Shown here: piece by piece, positions 1-11,458 of the stretch
Numbering within the stretch: position 1 is the stretch's first letter
How the letters are laid out: every line of letters begins with the position of its first letter
Source: Amycolatopsis alba DSM 44262
GTDB taxonomy: Bacteria > Actinomycetota > Actinomycetes > Mycobacteriales > Pseudonocardiaceae
NCBI RefSeq assembly: GCF_000384215.1
Contig: NZ_KB913032.1
Span: 4,667,665 to 4,731,664, forward strand
Direction of reading: 5' to 3'
DNA: 64,000 nucleotides
The notes under the pieces: model-generated
The model's database searches: none
Seen by the model: only the letters and a program-made list of their open reading frames with translations
What the model was told of the DNA's origin: nothing
Position numbers and translations under genes: made by a program

Positions 1-14
1 ACCTGGACCCGTGA

Positions 15-48
15 CCCCGGCGCATTCAGCGGACCGAACGCGCCGGGG
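15..48. terminator. Hairpin downstream of the truncated ALDH gene
   Basis: Nine-base perfect arms (CCCCGGCGC at 15-23 and GCGCCGGGG at 40-48) around a 16-base loop lie just past the stop codon at 57 of the minus-strand operon. There is no T-run, so it would act as a GC-rich actinobacterial terminator. The other half of this intergenic space lies outside the window. Confidence 0.5.
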
Positions 49-56
49 ATAAGAGG

Positions 57-915
57 TCAGACGCCCAGCGGGTGCCAGACGGTCTTCGCCTCCAGGTACC
101 GCCGCAGCCGCGCGATGTCGGCGTCGGCCGTCCAGTCCGGCTCGGCGTCCGGCACGGTCAGGACACGCTTCACGGTGCCTGCGGCGTCGCGCGCCAGGTC
201 CGCCCGCGCGGACGGCTCCGCGCCTGTCGGGTCGAGGGCGTTGACGTCGCCGTGCGAGGCCAGCCACGAGCCCAGCTCGGACGCCCGGCCGGTCAGGATG
301 TTCGCGACCCCGCCGGGCAGGTCGGACGTCGCCAGGACCTCCGAAAGCGTGATCGCGGGCAGCGGCCTGTCCGCGCTGGAGACGACCACCGCGGTCGAGC
401 CCGTCGCCAGCACCGGGGCCAGCACGCTCACCAGGCCCAGCAGCGACGACTGCTGCGGAGCCAGCACGCCGACCACGCCGGTCGGCTCGGGCACGGTGAA
501 GGAGAAGTACGGACCCGCGACGGGGTTGGCCGCGCCGAGCACGGTCGCGATCTTGTCCGTCCAGCCCGCGTACCAGACCCAGCGGTCGATCGAAGCGTCC
601 ACAAGGGACTGAGCCTTCTTCGCCGCGACGCCTTCGGACGCGGACACCTCCGCGACGAACTGCTCGCGACGGCCTTCCAGCATCTCCGCCACCCGGTACA
701 GCACCTGGCCGCGGTTGTACGCCGTCGCCGCCGACCAGCCGCCGAAAGCCTTGCGGGCGGCGGAAACCGCGTCACGGACGTCCTTGCGCGACGCGTGCGA
801 GGCGTTCGCGAGGAACTTGCCCTTGCTGTCGCTGACCGGGTACACGCGGCCCGATTCCGAGCGCGGGAACTTGCCGCCGATGTAGAGCTTGTAGGTCTTG
901 GCTACCGAAATACGG

Positions 916-923
<8 letters not shown>
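57..923 (-). CDS. Catalytically truncated aldehyde dehydrogenase-like protein
   Basis: This 288-residue protein matches only the N-terminal, NAD-binding half of aldehyde dehydrogenases: the opening YIGGKFPRSESG, the middle VGVLAPQQSS and the stretch LPGGVANILTGR are recognisable. The later hallmarks FTGST, ELGGK and the catalytic cysteine segment are missing, and the chain ends with KTVWHPLGV. Family members are normally about 480 residues. The reading frame is clean, so this looks like a stable short paralogue rather than a decayed gene. Its start overlaps the stop of the full-length enzyme by 8 nt, implying translational coupling in a deoC operon. It may be a non-catalytic partner or regulator of that enzyme (inference). 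Confidence 0.8.
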
Positions 924-2349
<1,426 letters not shown>

Positions 2350-2352
2350 GGA

Positions 2353-3327
2353 TCAGTCCACCGTCACGTAGTCGGGGCCGCTGTAGTGGCCGTCGGCCTG
2401 GGTGCGGCGCTGCAGCAGGAGGTCGTTGAGCAGGCTGGACGCCCCGAAGCGGAACAGGTCCGGGTTCAGCCACTGCTCGCCGGCGACCTCGTGCACCGCG
2501 ACCAGGTACTTGATCGCGTCCTTGGTCGTCCGGATGCCACCGGCGGGTTTGACGCCGCGCAGTTCACCGGTCTGGACGAACCAGTCGCGGACGGCCTGCA
2601 GCATGACGTGGGTGACCGGCAGCGTCGCGGCGGGCGACACCTTGCCGGTGGAGGTCTTGATGAAGTCGCCGCCTGCCAGCAGCGCGAGCCAGGACGCGCG
2701 GCGGACGTTGTCGTAGGTGGCCAGCTCACCGGTTTCGAGGATGACCTTGAGGTGAGCGCTGCCACAGGCGGCCTTGATCGCCTGGATCTCCTCGAAGACC
2801 TCCAGGTAGCGGCCCTCCAGGAAGGCGCCGCGGTCGATCACCATGTCGATCTCGGCGGCTCCGGCGTCGACGGCGATCTTGGTGTCGGCCAGCTTGATCT
2901 CGCGGCTCGTGCGGCCTGCCGGGAACCCGGTGGCGACACTCGCGACGTGGATGCCGGTGCCGCGCAGCGCCTCGACAGCCGTCTCGACCATGTCCGGGTA
3001 CACGCATACGGCCGCCACCTGCGGGGTGTCCGGGCGTTCCGGGTCCGGCCGCTTGGCCTTCGCGGCGAGCGCGCGGACCTTGCCACGGGTGTCGGCGCCT
3101 TCGAGGGTCGTCAGGTCGACCATCGAAATGGCGGTGTCGATCGCCCAGAGCTTGGCGGCCTTCTTGATGCTGCGCGTGCCGAGGCCCGCGGCCCGCTGCT
3201 CGACGCCGACCTGGTCGACACCAGGCAGCCCGTGCAGGAACCGGCGCAGGCTCGCCTCGTCGCGAGTCGCGTCCGTCAGCGGCGACGGGGTTGCCGTCGC
3301 CGCCGACGAGCTGGTCGTAGCTGTCAT
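2353..3327 (-). CDS. deoC: Deoxyribose-phosphate aldolase
   Basis: Cleaves 2-deoxy-D-ribose 5-phosphate to glyceraldehyde 3-phosphate and acetaldehyde in deoxynucleoside catabolism. The class I aldolase signature is clear: the Schiff-base lysine is Lys224 in FIKTSTGK, with EIDMVIDRGAF and KPAGGIRT around the barrel. At 324 residues it is longer than the E. coli enzyme, with an extra N-terminal Ser/Thr/Ala-rich stretch of about 20 residues, so the true start may lie slightly inside. It leads the deoC-ALDH-ALDH operon and fits with the nucleoside phosphorylase, phospho-sugar mutase and upp genes elsewhere in the window. Confidence 0.95.
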   Translation of the reverse strand: MTATTSSSAATATPSPLTDATRDEASLRRFLHGLPGVDQVGVEQRAAGLGTRSIKKAAKLWAIDTAISMVDLTTLEGADTRGKVRALAAKAKRPDPERPDTPQVAAVCVYPDMVETAVEALRGTGIHVASVATGFPAGRTSREIKLADTKIAVDAGAAEIDMVIDRGAFLEGRYLEVFEEIQAIKAACGSAHLKVILETGELATYDNVRRASWLALLAGGDFIKTSTGKVSPAATLPVTHVMLQAVRDWFVQTGELRGVKPAGGIRTTKDAIKYLVAVHEVAGEQWLNPDLFRFGASSLLNDLLLQRRTQADGHYSGPDYVTVD

Positions 3328-3346
3328 ACGGGTGAGTGTAAGCGGC

Positions 3347-4510
3347 CTACAAGCTGGGCACCGGGGCCTGGGCGGCGGCCATGGCCGAGGGCACCGCCGG
3401 GGCGCAGAACTCGGCGATCATCGGCAGCTGACGCTTCAGCGCGGCGTCCGGCGACGCGGTGAGGTCCACGGTGGCCAGTGTGGAGACGTTCTTGCCGGAC
3501 TCGTCGTGGAAGCTGAGGGTGTTGTACCCCGGCAGGTCACCGCCGTGGCCCCAGACGACGTGATCCTCCGCGCAGGCACCGGCGGTCTTGAGGTTCAGCT
3601 TCATCAGGCCGAGGCCGTATTCGAGGGCGCCGCCCGCCGGGACCGTCTTCTTCATCTGGGTGAGCAGGTCCGCGGGCAGCAGACGGCCGCCGAGCAGGGC
3701 CTCGAAGAAGCGGTTGAGGTCCTTGCCCGAAGAGACGATGTCACCCGCGCCGAAGTAGCGCGAGTAGTTGTAGGTGGTGATGTCGGTGAGGCCGCGCGGC
3801 GCGTCGTACAGCTGCTCGTAGCCGTGGGCGGCCGCCCCGATCAGGAAGGGGAAGTCGCGCGGGAGCGACGTGTCGCGCAGGTGCAGCGGGCCGGTGATGC
3901 GTTCGGCCAGCGCGCGTTCCAGCGGCTTCCGGGTGGTCTTCTCGACCAGCAGGCCGAGGATGTTGTAGCCGGTGTTGGAATACGCCCAGCTCGTCCCCGG
4001 CTTGAACAGCAGCGGCTGCTTCGAGGTGCTCAGCCGGATCTCGTCGTCGCTGTCGAAGTGCTCGAAGCGTTCGGCGTCGATCTCCGGCAGCGACGCCCAG
4101 GAATCCTCGGGGAGCAGGTCACGCGGCATTCCGCTGGTGTGCTGCAGCAGCTGGCGGACGGTGATCGGCTCCGGATACGGCAGCAGCCCCGGCAGGTAGC
4201 GCTGCACGGGTTCGTCCAGTCCGACGCGCTTTTCGGCGACGAGCTGCAGGACGAGTGTCGCGACGAACACCTTGGAAACACTCGCGACCCGCCAGCGTCC
4301 CGAGGCGTCCGGCTTGCCCTGCCTGTCGATCTTCGCGACGCCACTGACGCCGCGGAAATCGTCGGCGACGGCGACCATGCCCGGAATGCCCGCGGCGACG
4401 GCAGCGTCCATCGCGGCCTGGCGCGGATCGGTCTTCCCGGCGGCGGACGCCGGGAAGGCGGTGACGGAAAGCGTTACGGCACAAGCGATGGCGACGAAAC
4501 TTCGGCGCAT
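3347..4510 (-). CDS. Secreted serine hydrolase, beta-lactamase / DD-peptidase fold
   Basis: The first 24 residues form a signal peptide (MRRSFVAIACAVTL to ASAAG), so the 387-residue protein is exported. The penicillin-binding fold shows the SxxK pair Ser77-Lys80 in ASVSKVFV, the YSN motif in YSNTGYN, and HGG in WGHGGDLPG, which replaces KTG. This class C-like set covers D-alanyl-D-alanine carboxypeptidases, esterases and beta-lactamases; a cell-wall or esterase role is more likely than resistance. It sits 22 nt downstream of the DUF1707 gene and 19 nt upstream of deoC on the same strand. Confidence 0.85.
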   Translation of the reverse strand: MRRSFVAIACAVTLSVTAFPASAAGKTDPRQAAMDAAVAAGIPGMVAVADDFRGVSGVAKIDRQGKPDASGRWRVASVSKVFVATLVLQLVAEKRVGLDEPVQRYLPGLLPYPEPITVRQLLQHTSGMPRDLLPEDSWASLPEIDAERFEHFDSDDEIRLSTSKQPLLFKPGTSWAYSNTGYNILGLLVEKTTRKPLERALAERITGPLHLRDTSLPRDFPFLIGAAAHGYEQLYDAPRGLTDITTYNYSRYFGAGDIVSSGKDLNRFFEALLGGRLLPADLLTQMKKTVPAGGALEYGLGLMKLNLKTAGACAEDHVVWGHGGDLPGYNTLSFHDESGKNVSTLATVDLTASPDAALKRQLPMIAEFCAPAVPSAMAAAQAPVPSL

Positions 4511-4532
4511 GATTCGAATCCCCCGATTCGGC

Positions 4533-5180
4533 TCAGATTTCGATTTCAGGTACTTCTTTCTTACGTGGCTTCCGCTTGACGACGACGCCGCCCCAGAACG
4601 CCAGGCCGGTGATCTTCACCGTCGGCGCGGTCGGCGGTGCGGCAGGTGTCCCGGCGCGGTCCTCCAGCTCGAAGGCGCCCATGAAGCCGATTCCGGTGAC
4701 GTCCACGTTGATGTCGTCGGGCACGATGATGTCGATCCCGCCCATGATCGCGACCGCGGTGATCGTCGTGTGCTTCTCGGCGAACCGCGCGTTCCTCAGG
4801 TCGAGGTCGGCGCCGCCCCAGAACGCGAAACTGTTGTGCTGCGGCGGGACGACCCAGCTGCCCTTGCGGGAGACGCCGGACATGACGGCGATCGAGGCGC
4901 CGGAGCCCGGATGCCCGCCGATGCGGTCGTCGGGCAGGCCCAGCGCACGCGACGTCGCGGGTTCGATCGCCGACCGTGACTGCTGCGGCAGGTCCGCGGT
5001 GACCGGTTTCAGGTCCCCGACGGTCTTGGCCGCGTAAACGACGGTGAGCCGCTCTTCCAGCTCGTTGATGGTGATGCGCCCTTCGGACATCGCCGCGTGC
5101 AGCACCTGCGCGACCTGCTCGCGGTCGGCGTCGGAGATGCGCATCTGTTCGGGTCCTGGCAAGGCCGGCTCTTCGCTCAC
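4533..5180 (-). CDS. DUF1707 protein with LiaF-like C-terminal domain
   Basis: The N-terminal 60 residues carry the DUF1707 pattern (MRISDADREQVAQVL, then INELEERL and DLP), a short helical domain common in actinobacteria. The remainder is beta-rich with repeated SFAFWGGADLDLR, IMGGIDIIVPDD and GLAFWGGVVV segments, as in LiaF/cell-wall-response proteins. I place the start at the GTG at 5180 (VSEEPALPG), because upstream codons read through the divergent promoter. An ATG at 5144 is a second option. The C-terminal KRKPRKKE is basic. Role is probably envelope-stress related (inference). Two smaller DUF1707 genes occur at 45.2-46.1 kb. Confidence 0.75.
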   Translation of the reverse strand: MSEEPALPGPEQMRISDADREQVAQVLHAAMSEGRITINELEERLTVVYAAKTVGDLKPVTADLPQQSRSAIEPATSRALGLPDDRIGGHPGSGASIAVMSGVSRKGSWVVPPQHNSFAFWGGADLDLRNARFAEKHTTITAVAIMGGIDIIVPDDINVDVTGIGFMGAFELEDRAGTPAAPPTAPTVKITGLAFWGGVVVKRKPRKKEVPEIEI

Positions 5181-5249
5181 CCGCAGGAGCCTAGCGCCGG
5201 TGAGAGGGCCGGACGTCCATCTTATGGCCGACAGTGGCATTCTCCCGTG

Positions 5250-5693
5250 ATGGGGAACTCACTACCCGGAGCCTTGGAGCTGCCGGACGGGGTGAAGGTA
5301 CGGGGACGGGGCCTGGGTCGGCCCTGGCCAGACGGGCCTTCGCCGGATTTCGGGCTGTATCTCGGTGGCGCGAAGCTGCGCCGGAAGCACGACCACAAAA
5401 TGGACTGGGAGCGGGCGTGGATCCGCTGGCCGGACTTCCTGCTGCCGACGGACTGGGCGGACGCGCGACGGCGGATCGTGGACCTGCACGAGCGCGCGGC
5501 GGCGGGGGAAGGTGTCGAGGTCGCCTGTTACGGCGGTCTCGGGCGGACCGGGACCGTGCTGTCCTGTCTGGCCACGCTCGGTGGGCTGACCGCCGAGGAG
5601 GCCGTGGCCTGGGCGCGGGCGAACCACGACAAGCGTTCGGTGGAGACACCGTGGCAGCGCCGCTGGGTCGGCTGGTTCGCGCGGCAGGCCTGA
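5250..5693 (+). CDS. Protein tyrosine phosphatase family protein
   Basis: A compact 147-residue CX5R phosphatase. Cys93 and Arg99 lie in VACYGGLGRTG, the phosphate loop, and Asp62 in RWPDFLLPTDW is a candidate general acid in a WPD-like loop. The size matches small dual-specificity-like phosphatases. It starts at an ATG just after a GTG, diverges from the DUF1707 gene with 69 nt between them, and its stop is 9 nt before upp, so the two are likely cotranscribed. The substrate is unknown, either a phosphotyrosine protein or a small phosphorylated metabolite. Confidence 0.8.
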   Translation: MGNSLPGALELPDGVKVRGRGLGRPWPDGPSPDFGLYLGGAKLRRKHDHKMDWERAWIRWPDFLLPTDWADARRRIVDLHERAAAGEGVEVACYGGLGRTGTVLSCLATLGGLTAEEAVAWARANHDKRSVETPWQRRWVGWFARQA

Positions 5694-5702
5694 GGAGATA
5701 AA

Positions 5703-6335
5703 TTGACCGGCATGGATGTGCACGTCGTTGATCACCCGCTGGCCAAGGCCAGGCTCTCCACCATGCGCGACGCGCGCACCGACAGCGCCGCCTTCCGCGC
5801 GGCGCTGCACGAACTGACCGTCATGCTGGTCTACGAAGCCACGCGCGAAATGCCCGTGCGGATCGAGCGGATCCACACGCCCGTGGCGCGCACCGACGGT
5901 TACGCGCTGGCGAGCCCGCCGCTGCTGGTGCCGGTGCTGCGGGCCGGGCTGGGCATGGCGGACCAGGCGCACAAGCTGATCCCGGACGCCCAGATGGGCT
6001 TCGTCGGCCTCGCCCGCGACGAGGAGACGCTCAAGCCGACGCCGTACCTCGAGTCGCTGCCCGAATCGCTCGCCGACCGCCCGGTGCTGGTGCTCGATCC
6101 GATGCTGGCGACCGGCGGATCGATGGAGTACACGATCCGGCTGCTGACCGGCCGGGGCGCCACCGACGTCACCGCGATCTGCGCGCTCGCGGCGCCCGAG
6201 GGCATCGCGCACCTGGAGAAGACCGGGCTGCCGCTGCGTGTGGTGACCGCGAGCATCGACGAGCGGCTGAACGACTCCGGCTTCATCGTGCCGGGGCTCG
6301 GGGACGCCGGGGACCGGCAGTACGGCGCGGTCTGA
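5703..6335 (+). CDS. upp: Uracil phosphoribosyltransferase
   Basis: Converts uracil and PRPP to UMP in pyrimidine salvage. The PRPP loop is [14 protein letters not shown], the N-terminal conserved core is [13 protein letters not shown], and the uracil-binding [13 protein letters not shown] is at the end. Length (about 210 residues) is normal. A GAGGAG ribosome site at 5692-5697 favours the TTG at 5703; the ATG at 5712 is the alternative and gives a start more typical of the family. It corresponds by neighbourhood to M. tuberculosis Rv3309c. Confidence 0.95.
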   Translation: MTGMDVHVVDHPLAKARLSTMRDARTDSAAFRAALHELTVMLVYEATREMPVRIERIHTPVARTDGYALASPPLLVPVLRAGLGMADQAHKLIPDAQMGFVGLARDEETLKPTPYLESLPESLADRPVLVLDPMLATGGSMEYTIRLLTGRGATDVTAICALAAPEGIAHLEKTGLPLRVVTASIDERLNDSGFIVPGLGDAGDRQYGAV

Positions 6336-6377
6336 CGTTTTTCGCAACCCCCCCGCCGTTGACGGCCACTGAATGAT

Positions 6378-6983
6378 GTGACCAGAACAGCGACCGGATC
6401 GGCGGGGGTGCCGGTGGACTCGTGCGAACCTCCTCCCGGCAGGAGCGACACGGAGCTTTGGCAGACGGCGGCGGGCGGTGATCACACCGCGTTCACCGAG
6501 CTGTTCGAACGCCACGTCCAGTCCGTGTGGAATCACGCGTATCGGCTGACGGGGTCTTGGGCGTCGGCCGAAGACCTGACGTCCACCACGTTCCTCACCG
6601 CCTGGCGGCGCAGGGCGGACATCACGCTCATCCGCGAGAGCGCACTGCCCTGGCTGTACACCGTCGTGGGGAATCTCGCGCGGACCGAACACCGCAGCTC
6701 CGGGCGGCGGCTCCGGCTCGTCCGGCGGCTGCCGGAACCCAGGACGGTGTCCGACCACGCCGACACCGTCGTCGATCAGCTCGACGGCGAAGAGCGCCTC
6801 CGGCAGGTGCTCGCCTTGGTCGCGAAGCTGCCCAAGTCACAACGTAAGTCCGTCGAACTCTGCCTTCTCGGGGATCTCTCCCTTTCCGACGCCGCTGAAC
6901 TGCTCGGTGTCGCCGAGGTGACCGTTCGCGCCCACATCTCGCGGGCCCGCGCGCAGCTGCGGGCTGCCCTGGAGGAGAAATGA
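6378..6983 (+). CDS. ECF-type RNA polymerase sigma factor
   Basis: A 201-residue sigma factor with region 2 (AFTELFERHVQSVWNHAYRL, then AEDLTSTTFLTAW) and region 4 (LPKSQRKSVELCLL, then DAAELLGVAEVTVRAHISRA). No sigma 1.1 or 3 regions are visible, as expected for the extracytoplasmic-function group. It begins at GTG 6378. Its stop overlaps the start of the next gene by 4 nt (ATGA), so the membrane protein downstream is its likely partner. A GCAACC hexamer at 6344-6349 upstream resembles an ECF -35 box, but I see no matching -10. Confidence 0.88.
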   Translation: MTRTATGSAGVPVDSCEPPPGRSDTELWQTAAGGDHTAFTELFERHVQSVWNHAYRLTGSWASAEDLTSTTFLTAWRRRADITLIRESALPWLYTVVGNLARTEHRSSGRRLRLVRRLPEPRTVSDHADTVVDQLDGEERLRQVLALVAKLPKSQRKSVELCLLGDLSLSDAAELLGVAEVTVRAHISRARAQLRAALEEK

Positions 6984-8263
6984 CCGACGACCTCGGCCTG
7001 CCCGGCAGGCGTGAACTCCCTCCGGAAGTGCTGGACACCCTGCGGATGTCGTTGCGGGAGGGGATGGGAAAACCGCCGCGGCGGCGATGGCCGGTCGTCG
7101 CCGTCGCGGCTGCCGTCGTCCTGGTCCTCGCGGGCGCGCTGGTCACGACCGTGCTCATCCGTGAGCCGGACGGACCGGCGGTCGCTTCGGACCCCGACTT
7201 CGCCCTGGACCTGCCGAAGGCGATCCCGGCGATGGACCGCTGCTGGGCGGCGATCCAGAAACAGAACCGGACGGCGAACTTCCCCGCGCGGGACGAATGG
7301 GTGCCGCAGTTCACCGTCGCTCCGTACTGGACACCCGTCACGGTCGTCGCGGTGAAAGGGGGAGACAAGGTCTTCTTCTGCGAGACCACGTTGATCACCG
7401 TGACGGTCTCCGATCCCGCCGCCGCCCCGCTCTACGCCACCGGCACCAAGACCGCCGCCTTGTTGACGAGCCGTTACGGGACGGTCGCGGGCGTTGCGGA
7501 CCCCGGATGGGAGAAAATGGTGATCTACTCCCGGACCGCGGACGGGACCGGATCGACCGACGTGAACGTCTTCCGGAACGGGAACCTGTTCGTGATGATT
7601 TCGCAGAGCATCCCGTCGCGGACGACGTACTCGGTCGGGCCGTACCCAGGGGCACCTGGTGACGGGAGCGGTGTCGGGCCGTACGCCCTGCGGCCCGCGC
7701 CCGATCCGGCGGTGACGGACATCGATCGCATCCCGCCTTCGGTGCCGGCGCGGGACACACCAGCCGGTGAGTTCTTCAACACCTGCGTGCGGGGGGCGAC
7801 CGAACCGCTGCCCGACGAGGACGCCTACGAGGTCGGCACGCTGCTCGAAGGCGATGACGTGAAGGTGGTCGTCGCACGGCTCGGTGACAGGGCCGCCGTC
7901 TGTCAGGGCGGGCTCGGCTATCACGACGGGAAGAGCGAGTACTACCGCGTCTTCCAGGACATGGATGCTCGCGCCGACCCCCGGCCGGTGCGCACCCTGT
8001 TCGCCGAAACGCTCGGCGCTGCCGAACAGGGCGGGAGCGGCCGCGGGAAGACCCCGTTCATCGGGATCGTGCCCCAGGCCGCGGCCACGGTGAAGCTCGA
8101 TTTCGGGGCGGGAAGAAAGGTCGACGCCGTGGTCACCGCGGGGACGTTCGCGGTGTGGCGACCGGAAGACGTCAACCCGGCGGACCCGAACGCGAAGGTG
8201 GGCATCGTCGTCCTCGACGCCGCAGGAAAGACGCTCCACCAGGGCACCCTGCCACTCTCGTGA
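6980..8263 (+). CDS. Single-pass membrane protein cotranslated with the sigma factor
   Basis: The 427-residue product has a short cytoplasmic N-terminus (about 35 residues ending in PPRRR), one transmembrane helix at roughly 37-57 (VVAVAAAVVLVLAGALVTTV), and a long extracytoplasmic domain with several cysteines. The topology and the 4-nt overlap with the ECF gene are those of an anti-sigma factor or sensor. However, no HxxxCxxC zinc-finger motif is present in the cytoplasmic tail. I do not recognise the outer domain, which is Gly/Pro-rich near the middle (YPGAPGDGSG). Confidence 0.7.
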   Translation: MTDDLGLPGRRELPPEVLDTLRMSLREGMGKPPRRRWPVVAVAAAVVLVLAGALVTTVLIREPDGPAVASDPDFALDLPKAIPAMDRCWAAIQKQNRTANFPARDEWVPQFTVAPYWTPVTVVAVKGGDKVFFCETTLITVTVSDPAAAPLYATGTKTAALLTSRYGTVAGVADPGWEKMVIYSRTADGTGSTDVNVFRNGNLFVMISQSIPSRTTYSVGPYPGAPGDGSGVGPYALRPAPDPAVTDIDRIPPSVPARDTPAGEFFNTCVRGATEPLPDEDAYEVGTLLEGDDVKVVVARLGDRAAVCQGGLGYHDGKSEYYRVFQDMDARADPRPVRTLFAETLGAAEQGGSGRGKTPFIGIVPQAAATVKLDFGAGRKVDAVVTAGTFAVWRPEDVNPADPNAKVGIVVLDAAGKTLHQGTLPLS

Positions 8264-8366
8264 CCCCTGCCGCTCCACGTTCCCAGGGGCCTCGGGGGCA
8301 GACAGTGTGGTCCGTGAAGGACTTCGGCGGCGGCAGCGCGGAGCGGCGAGGGGTGGGGTGCGGGGG

Positions 8367-8960
8367 TCAGCGGCGCAGCCAGCCGGAGGCGTTCGCCCGC
8401 AGCGCGGTCTCGTAGGCCGCGCTCACGGTGAACTCGTCCGGCAGGTTCCCGGTCAGCTCCAGCGACACGAGTCCGTGCACGAATCCCCAGCAGGCCACGG
8501 TGACGACCTCGGGCGGCACGTCGAGGAAGACGCAGTCGGCGACGGCCGTCCGGATCGTCTCCTCCAGCGGCGCCATCGTCGCGCGAGCCTGATCGGACGT
8601 CTCCTCCGCCGGCTCGAAACCCGGCACCGACTTCGTGAACATGATCGCGTAGAGGTGCGGATCGGCCAGCGCGCTCTCGCGGTACGCGACGCCGAGCCGC
8701 ACGAGATCCTCGACCGGGTCACCGCTCAGCGAGACCCCGGACATCCGCAGGCCGAAGCGGCGGAAACCCTCGGCGAAGAGGGCACCGACCAGATCCGTCT
8801 TCCCGCCGAAGAGTGAATAGACCGCGGTGGTGGACGTGCCGACGTCGGCGGCCAGTTTGCGGAGGCTGAGGGCCTTCGGGCCGTCGGCCGAGATGAGCTC
8901 ACCGGCGCGGTCCAGCAGTTTCAGCCGGAGGTTCTCGTCGTGCGTCCTGGGACGGGGCAT
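8367..8960 (-). CDS. TetR-family transcriptional regulator
   Basis: A 197-residue one-component repressor. The N-terminal helix-turn-helix reads SLRKLAADVGTSTTAVYSLF after a LLDRAGELISADGP helix. The C-terminal ligand domain contains a WGFVHGLVSLEL helix typical of the TetR_C_33/WHG-type subfamily. I take ATG 8960 (MPRPRTHDEN) as the start, since further upstream codons run across the divergent MerR gene. It is transcribed away from the merR/aldo-keto reductase operon, 84 nt apart; its target is unknown, with that region or a distant efflux gene possible. Confidence 0.88.
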   Translation of the reverse strand: MPRPRTHDENLRLKLLDRAGELISADGPKALSLRKLAADVGTSTTAVYSLFGGKTDLVGALFAEGFRRFGLRMSGVSLSGDPVEDLVRLGVAYRESALADPHLYAIMFTKSVPGFEPAEETSDQARATMAPLEETIRTAVADCVFLDVPPEVVTVACWGFVHGLVSLELTGNLPDEFTVSAAYETALRANASGWLRR

Positions 8961-9006
8961 GATCGAAGCGTATCGCAACGCTGTTATCAATCGCTCGGAT
9001 TCGGAG

Positions 9007-9045
9007 TTGACCTGGAGCGCACTCCAGGTCGTACTGTCGTTCACA
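9007..9045 (+). promoter_or_regulatory. MerR-type promoter with 22-bp operator; leaderless start
   Basis: A -35 box TTGACC (9007-9012) and a -10 box TACTGT (9032-9037) are separated by 19 bp, the over-long spacer typical of MerR-activated promoters. The spacer is filled by the palindrome GACCTGGAG-CGCA-CTCCAGGTC (9009-9030, 9-bp perfect arms). The merR ATG at 9045 lies 8 nt after the -10, so the transcript should begin at or next to the start codon with no ribosome site. Confidence 0.85.
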
Positions 9046-9446
9046 TGAGCTACTCGATAGCGGAAGCCGCGCGACGTAGCGGACTGTCCATCGACACTCT
9101 CCGGTACTACGAGCGCATCAAACTCGTCGAGCCCCCGGCGCGGGACGCCGCGGGGCGCCGCGCCTACACCGACGAGGACCTCGGGTGGCTGGGGTTCCTG
9201 ACCAAGCTGCGCCTGACCGGCATGCCCATCAAGCGCATGCGGGAGTACGCCTCCCTGCGCCACCACGGGGCGGCGAGCGCGGGGCGGCGCAAGGCGATCC
9301 TCGTCGACCAGCGCACTTCGGTCGCCGACCGGATCGCCGAGTTGCAGGCCTGCCTCGACATCCTCGACTACAAGATCGACCACTACGACCAGGTGGAGCG
9401 CAGCGTGCTCGGCATCGGCGCCACCGTGGAGGGAATTTCAGCGTGA
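9045..9446 (+). CDS. MerR-family transcriptional activator
   Basis: A 133-residue MerR protein: winged helix [20 protein letters not shown], wing [11 protein letters not shown], a coiled dimerisation helix and a short tail. It has one cysteine (in [10 protein letters not shown]), so it is not an obvious metal sensor with a Cys pair; small organic or electrophilic inducers are more likely. It has its own MerR-type operator upstream, implying autoregulation, and overlaps the first aldo/keto reductase gene by 4 nt (GTGA). That layout suggests it switches on the two reductases when an aldehyde or quinone is present (inference). Confidence 0.9.
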   Translation: MSYSIAEAARRSGLSIDTLRYYERIKLVEPPARDAAGRRAYTDEDLGWLGFLTKLRLTGMPIKRMREYASLRHHGAASAGRRKAILVDQRTSVADRIAELQACLDILDYKIDHYDQVERSVLGIGATVEGISA

Positions 9447-10426
9447 TCAGCACCAGGAGGCTCGGCGGTCTGGAAGTCGGGGCGCAGGGGCTCGGCTGCA
9501 TGGGGATGAGCCAGGCCTACGGCGTCCGTGACGACGACACGGAGTCGATCGCCACCGTCCACCGTGCCCTCGAACTGGGCGTGACCCTGCTCGACACCGC
9601 GAACGTCTACGGCGCCGGCGCGAACGAAGAGCTGGTCGGCCGGGCGATCGCGGGCAAGCGGGACCAGGTCGTGCTGGCGACCAAGTTCGGCATCGTATGG
9701 GACAAGGACGGCGGGATGTCCGCTCGCGGCGACGCGGCGTACGTCAAGCAGAGCTGTGAAGAGTCCCTTCGCAGGCTGAACGTCGACCACATCGACCTCT
9801 ACTACCAGCACCGCGTCGATCCGAACACGCCGATCGAGGAGACCTGGGGCGCGCTCGCGGAGCTGGTCGAGGAGGGCAAGATCCGCTTCGCCGGGATCTC
9901 CGAGGCCAGTGCCGGGACGATCCGTCGCGCGCACGCCGTCCACCCGGTGACGGCGCTCCAGAGCGAATGGTCGCTGTGGACGCGCGGCATCGAAGGCGAG
10001 ATCCGGTCGACCACCCGCGAGCTGGGGATCGGCGTCGTGCCGTTCTCGCCGCTCGGCCGCGGTTTCCTCACCGGCAGCGTGACGTCGGTGAAGGACCTTC
10101 CGGAGGACGACCTGCGCTGCGGGCTGCCCCGGTTCGCCGAGGGCAACTTCGAGCGCAACATGGCGATCGTCGAGGCGCTGCGCGCGCTGGCCGAGCAGAA
10201 GGGCGTCACCGCCGGACAGCTCGCGCTGGCCTGGGTGCAGGCCCAGGGTGACGACGTCGTGCCGATCCCCGGCACCAAGCGGCGCAAGTACCTCGAAGAG
10301 AACGCCGCCGCCGCGGAGCTGGAACTGTCCGAAGTGGACATCGAGGCCATCGAAAAGGCCGCGCCCGTCGAGGCGATCGCCGGGGAACGGTACCCGGAGC
10401 GGCTCGCCCGCGCGGCCGGTAAATAG
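9443..10426 (+). CDS. Aldo/keto reductase, first of a tandem pair
   Basis: NADPH-dependent reductase of the AKR13-like group, 327 residues. The catalytic tetrad is visible: Asp and Tyr in LLDTANVYG, Lys in LATKFGIV, His in YYQHRVDP. The cofactor-binding tail is [15 protein letters not shown]. Start GTG 9443 overlaps the merR stop and has a GAGGGA ribosome site 9 nt upstream. It is followed 26 nt later by a close paralogue that shares a DNA block of 88 identical bases. Substrates are likely small aldehydes or ketones. Confidence 0.93.
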   Translation: MISTRRLGGLEVGAQGLGCMGMSQAYGVRDDDTESIATVHRALELGVTLLDTANVYGAGANEELVGRAIAGKRDQVVLATKFGIVWDKDGGMSARGDAAYVKQSCEESLRRLNVDHIDLYYQHRVDPNTPIEETWGALAELVEEGKIRFAGISEASAGTIRRAHAVHPVTALQSEWSLWTRGIEGEIRSTTRELGIGVVPFSPLGRGFLTGSVTSVKDLPEDDLRCGLPRFAEGNFERNMAIVEALRALAEQKGVTAGQLALAWVQAQGDDVVPIPGTKRRKYLEENAAAAELELSEVDIEAIEKAAPVEAIAGERYPERLARAAGK

Positions 10427-10452
10427 AACCAGAGAATTGCGAGAGAGAAATC

Positions 10453-11454
<1,002 letters not shown>

Positions 11455-11458
11455 CCCT

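Noticed and set aside
4505-4530. GATTCGAATCC resembling a tRNA T-loop
   Set aside because: No acceptor stem, D-arm or anticodon arm can be formed around it, and it lies at the start of the serine hydrolase gene.
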